Part shown: piece by piece, positions 37,046 to 44,873 of the stretch
Numbering within the stretch: position 1 is the stretch's first letter
How the letters are laid out: each line of letters begins with the position of its first letter
NCBI GenBank assembly: GCA_029959555.1
Contig: JASCPI010000008.1
Coordinates: forward strand, 1 to 64,000
DNA length: 64,000 bases
Reading direction: 5' to 3'
From: Lysobacteraceae bacterium PS02065
GTDB lineage: Bacteria; Pseudomonadota; Gammaproteobacteria; Xanthomonadales; Rhodanobacteraceae
Notes under the pieces: model-generated
What the model was told of the DNA's origin: nothing
Database searches by the model: none
What the model saw: the letters and a program-made list of their open reading frames with translations, nothing else
Program-made: the position numbers and the translations under genes

Positions 37046-37390
37046 GCGGAAACGCGGCGTCGGCACATGAGGCGGCGCCCTTCGCGCATCCATCGGTTCT
37101 CCCCTCCACCTGCACACCCGGGCGTCGTGATCGGCGACCGGGCCCATGCCGCTGCCGGGTTGCTTCTGGCGGTACGTCACCATGAAGTCGAGCGGGCGCA
37201 GGACGCGCCTTGAGCGACAGCGTCCTGCCCTCGTACGTCCGCTCCACGAGCATGACGACGTCCGCGTAGTCCGCCGATCACAGCGTGCCTTTGCAGGCAT
37301 CGTCCTTCACGGAGCATCACGCCGCCGACACGCTGGATCCGATCACCCGCCGCCACACGCGAGGTCAACGGCCTCGCAGCGCGCCCCGGA
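37046..37390. other. 345-base gap with no convincing gene
   Basis: No start-to-stop frame here has a convincing protein. On the minus strand, two adjacent frames read MLVERTYEGRTLSLKA and PLDFMVTYRQKQPGSG, which together look like a short decayed gene with a frameshift near 37200. This is too short to name. Confidence 0.4.
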
Positions 37391-38143
37391 TCAGTGGTAG
37401 ACCCACTTCCCCGACGGATCCCAGCGCACGATCATGCGCTTGGCATCGTCGAGTGCCTCCTCGCGGGACGGATTGCAGTCGCCCAGGCAAGAACGCACCT
37501 TGAGCAGCACGCCGCATTCGAACTCCCCGACCTCGGCGCGGCGCACCTTGCACGACTCCACCGTCACGTCGGCGAGCTCCATGTGCACGACGGCCGACTT
37601 GCCCGTCGCGGTCAGCGTCAGCGGCACACCGCCTTTGGACTCGAAGTCCTCGTACATCGCGTAGGTGAGCTTGCGCACCACGGAGAGCGGCGGTCCACCC
37701 TCCGGCACCGGCTTGCCCTTGGCCACCCGAGCCGGCTTGGGCGGCGCGGCGGGCACTGACGCGAGCGCAGCCGGCATGCCAACGTCGTCCGTCGTGGCGA
37801 AGGTCACCGACGCGGCGTTCGAAAACGCGCTCGACCACTGCAGCTCGAACCCCTCCGGCACGATCACCACGAGCACGCCGCGCGCCGTGGTGCCGGCCAG
37901 CGACAACCCGTAACGCACGAGCAGGCTGACCACCGCATCCTGCTCGCCTTGCTTCGGCGTGACCAGCACGCGCCCCTTCGCGACCCTCGACGGCGTCGGT
38001 TCGCGCGGATAGTCATTGCCGTCGACCCTCAGCGATTCCCCGCGGTAACGCACGGCATCGTTGTTGCGCGGATCGCTGCTGCAGCCGACGAGCATGACCA
38101 GAGCGAACATGACGGCGACGATGCCGTGACGCGAAGCACGCAT
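37391..38143 (-). CDS. lipoprotein of unknown function
   Basis: 250 aa. Signal peptide with a lipobox (VMLVGC) near residue 21. The mature protein is proline/alanine-rich in the middle (residues 128-148). The last 100 residues contain four cysteines in the order CKV, ECGV, SCLGDC, probably two disulphides, and end in a tryptophan strand (RWDPSGKWVYH). No family recognised. The gene stands alone between repeat clusters. Confidence 0.72.
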   Translation of the reverse strand: MRASRHGIVAVMFALVMLVGCSSDPRNNDAVRYRGESLRVDGNDYPREPTPSRVAKGRVLVTPKQGEQDAVVSLLVRYGLSLAGTTARGVLVVIVPEGFELQWSSAFSNAASVTFATTDDVGMPAALASVPAAPPKPARVAKGKPVPEGGPPLSVVRKLTYAMYEDFESKGGVPLTLTATGKSAVVHMELADVTVESCKVRRAEVGEFECGVLLKVRSCLGDCNPSREEALDDAKRMIVRWDPSGKWVYH

Positions 38144-38246
38144 GGAGCGGATCCTTGCCTGGTGGGAGGGTGCGGCACTCTGGCATCGATGTCGGCGGAC
38201 GTCACGCGCGCCGACGAAGTCCGGTGACAGGCTTCACGACCCCGCG

Positions 38247-38354
38247 CCGGCGGAATCGCCTTCGGCGGTTCCGCCCTACGCAAAGCAGCGCCGTCGACCG
38301 ATCCAACACGAATCCCGCTCCCGTAGGGCGGAACCCTCGCAGCGGATTCCGCCG
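38247..38354. repeat. palindromic repeat family B, copy 2
   Basis: Outer GGCGGAATCGCC, inner arms TTCCGCCCTACG / CGTAGGGCGGAA separated by about 45 bases (AAAGCAGCGCCGTCGACC region), closing CAGCGGATTCCGCCG. Together with copy 3 (38481-38587) and the shared preceding CAGTGACAGGC-like flank, it forms a direct duplication of about 235 bases. Confidence 0.82.
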
Positions 38355-38480
38355 CAAGCATGTCACGCGGCAGCATCGTCGGATGCAGCTCATGGCGGTG
38401 CTACGGGATGACGCCACACTCCAGCATCGATTCGAAAGGAGTCACGCGCAGGCCAGTGACAGGCATCACGACTCCGCGAC

Positions 38481-38587
38481 CGGCGGAATCGCCTGCTGCG
38501 GTTCCGCCCTACGCAAAGCAGCGCCGTCGACCGATCCGACACGACTCCCACTCCGTAGGGCGGAACCCGCGCAGCGGATTCCGCCGC
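38481..38587. repeat. palindromic repeat family B, copy 3
   Basis: Same structure as copy 2, including the internal AAAGCAGCGCCGTCGACC spacer, with only a few changes. Copies 2 and 3 occupy most of the 637-base gap before the di-haem oxidoreductase gene; no gene is seen in the gap. Confidence 0.82.
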
Positions 38588-38780
38588 AAACGTGTTCCGA
38601 GGCAGCATCCTCGTCATCGCCGTCGGATCTCCTGCCCTGCGCCCATCGCATCGCCCAGCCATCCAGACGCCCGAACATTCGACTGTCATCACGATTCGGT
38701 GACCGCCATCGCGTACACGAATGACGCGATGCACCACCATCGATCCACCGCCGGATCCGGCACGCCCTTTCGCCACGACC

Positions 38781-41051
38781 ATGCGCAGCGAACGCCGCTT
38801 CCGACTCGCCCCCTCCGCGTCGATGCTCGCCGTCACGATGCTTTGCGCGGGACCGGCGTCCGCCGTAGATCCGGCACCCGCCGGCACCGGCGCGACGTCT
38901 GCCGCGTCGCCCGTCGCCTACGCGCCGCTCTATGCCGAAGGCACACCGGCCACCGAGGACATCCAGTACTCGGAACCCGACGGCACGCTGGTCACGCTGG
39001 CCGGCTTCCGTCCGACCAACCGCCATGCGCGCGAGCGCGGCGAGCCGTGGTACCTGTCCGGCACGCAGACCTTCAATCCACGCGACGTCGGTCCCGGCAA
39101 CTACTTCACGTTCCCGACCTTCTACTTCCAGAACCGCACCTACGGCCTCATGGTGCGCGACGAGGTGCCGGCCGGGCGCTCGCGCGTGACGTTCTACCTG
39201 CGCGTCAGCAACGGCACCTTCATCAACAACGGCATCAGCCTGTTCCGCCGCGTCGATCCGAACGTCGGCGAATACGGCTGGATGAACAACCAGGGCTTCA
39301 CCAACGTCGTCGAGAACAACCGGCGCTGCCATCACACCTCGGCGCCGCTCGACTGCCGCATGGACGGCCCCGTGCTCGACAACTGGCGCGCGCCGCAAGG
39401 CGGCACGCCGTTCCAGATCGGCGACAAGATCGAGGTCGCGCCCGCGCAGTTCCTCGACAACACCGACGGCGCGCATGCGCTGATCGACGGCGGCGGCATC
39501 CGCTACTACTCGTTCGAACAGCTCTACGTGGTCGGCCACGGCATGGCGCCGTGGTATGGCGTCGCGCCGCTGCTCGATTCGCATCCGCTGCCCGCCGCGT
39601 CCCTGCTCGGCGGCCAGGCCAGCGTCTCGTACAACTATTCCGACGAGCCGATGCGCAACTTCCAGCAGTCGGTCAACAACATCGGCTTCACCAACATGCA
39701 GCGCTTCGTCGAAGGACGGCGTCTGTTCCATACCTCGTTCGCCGACGGAAAACATTCGGAAAGTCCGAACGTCAATCCGGTGTTCACCGCACACGCCGGC
39801 CAGCTCGGTCCACGCTTCAACGCCGAGCGATGCCTCGGCTGCCACCAGCTCAACGGCCGCAGTCTGCCGCCGCGCGTCGGCCAGCCGCTCGACACGCTGT
39901 CGGTGTTCACGGCCACGACCAGTTCCGCCGCCGGCACCGTGCCCGATCCGACCTACGGCATGAACGTGCAGCAGCGCGCATCCGCTGCGGGCGCAGTCGA
40001 CTACACCGTGCGCCTCTCCTCGCACACCGCGCAGACGCGTACGCTCGCCGACGGCACGATCATCGAGCTGCGCAAGCCCGCCTACGCGTTCAGCGGTCCC
40101 ACGCCGACGCAGTTCTCGGTGCGCCAGGCCTCGCAGGTGATCGGCATGGGCCTGCTCGAAGCGGTGGACGAGGCGACGATCCTCGCCTGGGCCGATCCGG
40201 GCGACACCAACGGCGACGGTGTGCGTGGCGTGCCGAACTGGGTGACCGATCCGCAGACCGGCGACACGCGTCTCGGCCGCTTCGGCTGGAAAGCCGGCAA
40301 GGCCAGCGTGCGCCATCAGGTCGCGAGTGCGCTCATGCTCGACATGGGCGTGACCTCGCCCGTGTACCGCTCACGCGCCTGCCAGCACGATCCCGCCTCG
40401 TCGACGTGCACGTCCGCCACGCAGGCCGTGTCCGGCGTCAACGACGACGAGCTGCTGCGCCTCGCCCAGTACATCGAACTGCTCGGCGTGCCTGCGCAAC
40501 GCAACCTGCGCAGCGGCTACGGCCCCGGCCAACGCGTGCCGACCGAGCACGACATCGATCCCGCGCGCATCGCCAACGGCGAGGCCGTCTTCGCGCAGGC
40601 GCAATGTGGTGCCTGCCACCGCGCGCAGCTGACCACGGCCAGCCACCACCCGATGGCCGAACTGCGCGACCAGACCATCCGCCCCTACACCGACCTGCTG
40701 CTGCACGACATGGGCGAAGGTCTCGCCGACACGCTCGCCGAAGGCCAGGCCAGCGCGCGCATGTGGCGCACACCGCCGCTGTGGGGCCTCGGCTCGCTCG
40801 CCTACACGCAACGCACCGCCGCGCAGATCGCCGCCGCCGATCCGTCCACGATCTTCACCTCGAGCTTCGACATCGGTGAACTGCCGCGCGACCCCGTCTC
40901 CAACGCGCGCTTCCTGCACGACGGCCGCGCCCGCACGATCACCGAGGCCATCCTCTGGCACGACGGCGAAGCGCAGCAGAGTCGTCAGCGCTTCGAGCAG
41001 TTGAGTACGCAGGACCGCAACGACCTGCTGGATTTCCTGAGGTCGCTGTAG
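38781..41051 (+). CDS. secreted di-haem oxidoreductase (DHOR family)
   Basis: 756 aa from the ATG at 38781, where a signal peptide begins (cleavage after A-S-A). The first 250 residues form a beta domain (THxxY-free, YFTFPTFYFQNRTYG). Two c-type haem motifs follow: CLGCH at about residue 353 and CGACH near residue 617, the pattern of DUF1111 / thiol oxidoreductase-like di-haem proteins such as those linked to imelysin. The region ending RMWRTPPLWGLGSLAY is also diagnostic. Acts in the periplasm as an electron carrier or oxidase; partner unknown. Confidence 0.87.
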   Translation: MRSERRFRLAPSASMLAVTMLCAGPASAVDPAPAGTGATSAASPVAYAPLYAEGTPATEDIQYSEPDGTLVTLAGFRPTNRHARERGEPWYLSGTQTFNPRDVGPGNYFTFPTFYFQNRTYGLMVRDEVPAGRSRVTFYLRVSNGTFINNGISLFRRVDPNVGEYGWMNNQGFTNVVENNRRCHHTSAPLDCRMDGPVLDNWRAPQGGTPFQIGDKIEVAPAQFLDNTDGAHALIDGGGIRYYSFEQLYVVGHGMAPWYGVAPLLDSHPLPAASLLGGQASVSYNYSDEPMRNFQQSVNNIGFTNMQRFVEGRRLFHTSFADGKHSESPNVNPVFTAHAGQLGPRFNAERCLGCHQLNGRSLPPRVGQPLDTLSVFTATTSSAAGTVPDPTYGMNVQQRASAAGAVDYTVRLSSHTAQTRTLADGTIIELRKPAYAFSGPTPTQFSVRQASQVIGMGLLEAVDEATILAWADPGDTNGDGVRGVPNWVTDPQTGDTRLGRFGWKAGKASVRHQVASALMLDMGVTSPVYRSRACQHDPASSTCTSATQAVSGVNDDELLRLAQYIELLGVPAQRNLRSGYGPGQRVPTEHDIDPARIANGEAVFAQAQCGACHRAQLTTASHHPMAELRDQTIRPYTDLLLHDMGEGLADTLAEGQASARMWRTPPLWGLGSLAYTQRTAAQIAAADPSTIFTSSFDIGELPRDPVSNARFLHDGRARTITEAILWHDGEAQQSRQRFEQLSTQDRNDLLDFLRSL

Positions 41052-41072
41052 CCAGGAAACGAAGCGCGCGCT

Positions 41073-41119
41073 CCCTTCTCCCTCCGGGAGAAGGTGGCCC
41101 GCAGGGCCGGATGAGGGTC
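41073..41119 (+). repeat. dispersed repeat family A, copy 2
   Basis: Forward copy of the element at 168-214, beginning 21 bases after the di-haem oxidoreductase stop. The CTTCTCCC / GGGAGAAG stem with a short loop could end transcription of that gene. Confidence 0.78.
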
Positions 41120-41266
41120 CGGGTCTCGCGACGAGGATCGGTGTCGGCACGATCTCGCCTCCCTCTTCCCGACTCGCTCTCGAAGATGGAATGGCTCAAG
41201 CGAGAATGCAGCGCCGGAGCCGTGCATCCCGCAGTACCACGCGCGTCGCAACCCTCCGGACCTCGC

Positions 41267-42733
41267 CTACTCCGCTTTGCCGGCCAGCGCTGCTTCGGCC
41301 TCGACCGTGTACCAGCCACGTGGCATGTTCGGCGCGACGACGATGGTCTCGTAGTGCACACGCGCGGCCACGTGCTCGCCTCGCGAGGCATGCAGCGACG
41401 CGAGGTAATAGTGCGCATACACGTTGCCCGGATCGCGCGCGAGCACCGCAGAGGCCTTGGCCTCGATCGCGGCATCGAAGGCTGTCACCCGGCGCTGCTG
41501 ATGGCGCCACGCCGCATCACGCAACGCGACGAGCGCATGGACCATGACGAGGTCCGGCGTGGCGCGCTGGTCGGGATGGCGATCGAGGACACGGGTCGCG
41601 GCGTCGATCGCGGGGTCGAGCCGCTGCGGATGCGCGGCCGAGAAGAACGCCTCTCGCAGGATCGCCGAGCGCGCCTGCCAAGGTGAGTCCTCCGCTACGC
41701 CGAGCCACGCGAGGGCGAGCGGCGACGCGCGCACATCGCCGTAGAGCAGACGTGCCGAGTCGCTCGGCGTGCTGTCGTTGGCGAGGAACACCATGCCGTC
41801 GCCCGTCGTGGTGTCCATCAGCGTGAGCGCGGCGTAGCAGTCGTACTGGCCGTACGCCCAGACGAGCTGTCGGCCGTCGACCCTCTGCACGAAACTGCCG
41901 AGGCCGGTCGGTCCGTCCTGCAGATACGGCATCACGATCCTCGCGCGTTGCGCCGGCGCCAACAGATCACCGCGCCACAGCGCACGGTTGAATGTCGCCA
42001 CATCACGCGCCGTCGTCACGAGGCCGGCCGAAGCGCTGTGCCCGTACTCGATGTCGCAGCGCGTGCGGGTGCCTTCATCGCGATAAGGCAAGGCCAGTTC
42101 GTCGAGGCGCGGCGTGTCCGCGGCCGAGTCTCCGAGCACGAACGTGTCGCGTAGGCCGAGCGGCACGATGATGCGCTCGCGCAGCACCTCGGCGAACGGC
42201 GTGCCGGTCACACTCTCGACGATGCGCCCGAGCGCGCCGTAGCGGCGTCCGTCGTAGTGGAACGCGCGTCCCGGTGTGCCGTGCGAGGTGTGCGACAGCA
42301 GGTGCTGCACCTGCACCGTCACGGGCAGCCGGCTCGTCGGCAACAGTTCGAACACGGGCTGGTCGAGACGCAGACGGCCCTCGGCGACCAGTTGCAGCAC
42401 GACCACGGCCGACCAGGTCTTGGTCAGCGACGCGACCGGAAACAGCGTCGCCGCCGTGACCGGCCGACCCGATTCGAGATCGGCCGCGCCTTCGTAGCGC
42501 TCGCCGAGCACGCCGGAGCGGTCGAACACGACCACGGCATGTCCCGGCAGCACGTAGGCCTGCGCCGCACGCTCGATACGCGCGAGCGTCGACGCGATGT
42601 CATCTCTTGTGTCATCGGTACGCGCAGCGTGATGGCAACCGGTCATCGTCAGGCTGGCGGCGAATGCCAGCGCGAGATTGCGCACGAGCACGCGCGCCTG
42701 TCGCAAGGTCCAGCGGGTCGTCGTATGCGTCAT
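41267..42733 (-). CDS. lipoprotein, class C beta-lactamase fold with degenerate motifs
   Basis: 488 aa from the ATG at 42733. The signal peptide ends in a lipobox-like LTMTGC. The SxxK motif is intact (SLTK), but YxN appears as YDG and the third HxG motif as YGQYD, so catalysis is uncertain. After about residue 390 a helical tail follows that reads like one or two TPR units (RDPGNVYAHYYLASLHASRG, then ARVHYETIV). Divergent from the delta-60 protein at 43097. Confidence 0.8.
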   Translation of the reverse strand: MTHTTTRWTLRQARVLVRNLALAFAASLTMTGCHHAARTDDTRDDIASTLARIERAAQAYVLPGHAVVVFDRSGVLGERYEGAADLESGRPVTAATLFPVASLTKTWSAVVVLQLVAEGRLRLDQPVFELLPTSRLPVTVQVQHLLSHTSHGTPGRAFHYDGRRYGALGRIVESVTGTPFAEVLRERIIVPLGLRDTFVLGDSAADTPRLDELALPYRDEGTRTRCDIEYGHSASAGLVTTARDVATFNRALWRGDLLAPAQRARIVMPYLQDGPTGLGSFVQRVDGRQLVWAYGQYDCYAALTLMDTTTGDGMVFLANDSTPSDSARLLYGDVRASPLALAWLGVAEDSPWQARSAILREAFFSAAHPQRLDPAIDAATRVLDRHPDQRATPDLVMVHALVALRDAAWRHQQRRVTAFDAAIEAKASAVLARDPGNVYAHYYLASLHASRGEHVAARVHYETIVVAPNMPRGWYTVEAEAALAGKAE

Positions 42734-43096
42734 CGCCGAGATCGTGGGTGGATGAGGAAGGGCGCGAGCGCCATGATCGCAGCGCCCAGCTCCCGGACGT
42801 GGATCATGGCGAACCCGTCGCAGGATCATGAGTAGGTGAGCGAAGCACGATCGTGCGCTCCGCGGTCGAACAACGCCACGTCCGACAATGCAGACGCGTC
42901 CATCCAGGCCGGGAACACGCGGCAAGTGGAAACGATTCGGCGCGCCACGCCTTGCGAGCCGATCGCGAGCGACCACCACGCGCGATGATCGAAACGAGGC
43001 CAAGCCAAGCCGTTCCGACGCGCTCTCCTGTCCGATGTCCCCTCTCGCCTCCGAACGGTGTTCTCCACACGGACTCACCCTCGACAGGAGCGTTCC
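42734..43096. other. 363-base intergenic region between divergent genes
   Basis: It must contain the promoters of the beta-lactamase-fold lipoprotein and the second delta-60 protein. I see no gene, repeat or clear promoter hexamers. The only clear signal is CAGGAG before the ATG at 43097. Confidence 0.55.
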
Positions 43097-44518
43097 ATGC
43101 GGATGGCAGCGATCGGATTGGCGTTGGGCTATGCGACGGCCGCGGCAGCGGCGAATGACGGAGGCCCGCTGCGCGACCTCGGCTGGGGCGCGGTGCCGGC
43201 GGACAACGGCATCGCGTACCTGCCATTCGACATCGGCGGAGACCTGGGCGACCGGGCCAGGTCCGCTGCGCTGCAGCCGGACGGCAAGCTGCTGATCGGT
43301 GGCTCCGCGACCACGTCCAGCACCAGCGTCGACGTGGCGATCGCGCGCACGCTGCCGTCACGCGGCGCACCGGATCCAACCTTCGGCAGCAACGGACGCG
43401 TCCGTCTCGGGCCGACCGAGGGAGGCTGGATCAACAGCATGGCCGCCATGTCCGACGGGCGGATCGTCTACGCCGCCCCGCTGACCGGCAGCACGTTCGT
43501 CGTCGGCCGCCTGCTCGCGGACGGAACGCCGGACACCTCGTTCGATCTCGACGGTCGCCGCGTCTTCTCGGCGACGGCGTTCGTGCCGCAGAGCTCCGTC
43601 GTGACCTACCCGGCGCTCATCGTGCAGCCGGACGGCAAGATCGTCCTCTTCCTAGGCGCCGGTCGCACGTCGCCGGATATCGAGGTCTACGCCGCCACCA
43701 CCCGCCTGGACATCGACGGCGCCACCGATACCAGTTTCGGCGGCCAGGGCACCGGTTACGCCACCTATGCACCGGCCTACGGCAACGCGCCCCAGGCCCA
43801 TGCGACGACCGCCGTACGCATGGCCGATGGCCGCTTCATGGTGGGAGGTTCGGGTTACCGCAACGGTGGATCCAGCCTGGACATGATCACCTTCAGGCTG
43901 TCCGCCAACGGTGTGCTCGATACCGCGTACGGCAGCAACGGCTTCGGTGTCGTCGCGCTCGACCAGGGCGGCTTCCTCGAGGACAACCTCACCGATCTCG
44001 CCGTCGATGGCGCAGGCCGCGCGGTCGTCATCGGCGGCTTCCGCAACATCAACGGCCAGCAGCGCGCGGCGATCGCGCGGCTGACGACGTCGGGCCAGCT
44101 CGACCCGACATTCGGCGCCGCCGGACGCGTGCTCTACGAGATTCGCGGGACTTCCCAGAGGGAGCAGAACCGATCGGTCGCCGTGCTGCCCGACGGGCGC
44201 ATCCTCGTCGTGGGCAGTATCTGCTGGTGTCCCGCCGGCAACGGTGCCATCGAGTTCGGCACACTGACCCAGTTCGCACCCAACGGCCAGATCAACCGCT
44301 TCTTCGGTATCGACGGCACCGAGCACCTCGGCCGCCAAGCCGGCCCTCTCGCCCAGATCCTCAAGGCGGACCGGATGGTCGTCTCGGGCGACTACGCTTA
44401 TGTGGTGGGCCATACCACCAGCCCCACGAGCAACAGCAATCTGGAATTCGCCTCGACCCGCGTGATCGTTCCGCTGTTCCGCGGCGGCTTCGAGGCCGCA
44501 TCGCCGGCGCTGCCGTGA
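43097..44518 (+). CDS. second secreted delta-60 repeat protein
   Basis: 473 aa from the ATG at 43097 (CAGGAG site). A short signal peptide covers residues 1-19. Delta-60 units with LLADGTPDTSFD, LSANGVLDTAYG, LTTSGQLDPTFG and FAPNGQINRFFG, and the intervening strand LQPDGKLLIGG typical of the family. Forms a propeller outside the cytoplasm; function unknown. Ends in PLFRGGFE plus eight residues, the GFE tag. Related to, but not a recent copy of, the protein at 416-1828. Confidence 0.88.
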   Translation: MRMAAIGLALGYATAAAAANDGGPLRDLGWGAVPADNGIAYLPFDIGGDLGDRARSAALQPDGKLLIGGSATTSSTSVDVAIARTLPSRGAPDPTFGSNGRVRLGPTEGGWINSMAAMSDGRIVYAAPLTGSTFVVGRLLADGTPDTSFDLDGRRVFSATAFVPQSSVVTYPALIVQPDGKIVLFLGAGRTSPDIEVYAATTRLDIDGATDTSFGGQGTGYATYAPAYGNAPQAHATTAVRMADGRFMVGGSGYRNGGSSLDMITFRLSANGVLDTAYGSNGFGVVALDQGGFLEDNLTDLAVDGAGRAVVIGGFRNINGQQRAAIARLTTSGQLDPTFGAAGRVLYEIRGTSQREQNRSVAVLPDGRILVVGSICWCPAGNGAIEFGTLTQFAPNGQINRFFGIDGTEHLGRQAGPLAQILKADRMVVSGDYAYVVGHTTSPTSNSNLEFASTRVIVPLFRGGFEAASPALP

Positions 44519-44873
44519 GGAACGTCCAAGCCTGAGTGAGCGCGCTCCCCTTGGCGGAGGCCGATCGCGGCGTCGACGGCGCACGCGATCCGCGCACGCC
44601 TCGAAGCCACCAACCGCCCCCTCGCGCTCCCTGCGTGCCTCGCGGGTGATCCATCGGCAGGCGCGGAGTCGAGCCCCACCTGTCCGCACTGTTCACCACC
44701 GGACGCCACCTGTGTGCGCGGGCGGACAGCGCGGCGTTCGCATGAGCCTTCCACCCGCATCGTGACGCAGTTCCCGCGCTGGCACGCCGCTTGCGTTGCA
44801 GGGGGACGATCCGCGCCCGGCGTGGCGGGTCGACATGCCTTCAGGCGGCCCCCGCGGATCACGAGGACACCCC
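44519..44873. other. 355-base intergenic region upstream of the ABC permease
   Basis: I see no gene. The permease frame is open from 44796, but those residues do not resemble the family N terminus. The GCGTTGCA-type sequence near 44790-44800 is not convincing as a promoter. Confidence 0.5.

Noticed and set aside
38360-40879. An 839-codon plus-strand frame overlapping the di-haem oxidoreductase
   Set aside because: It starts in family B repeats and is arginine-rich. The correct frame contains the two CxxCH haem sites.
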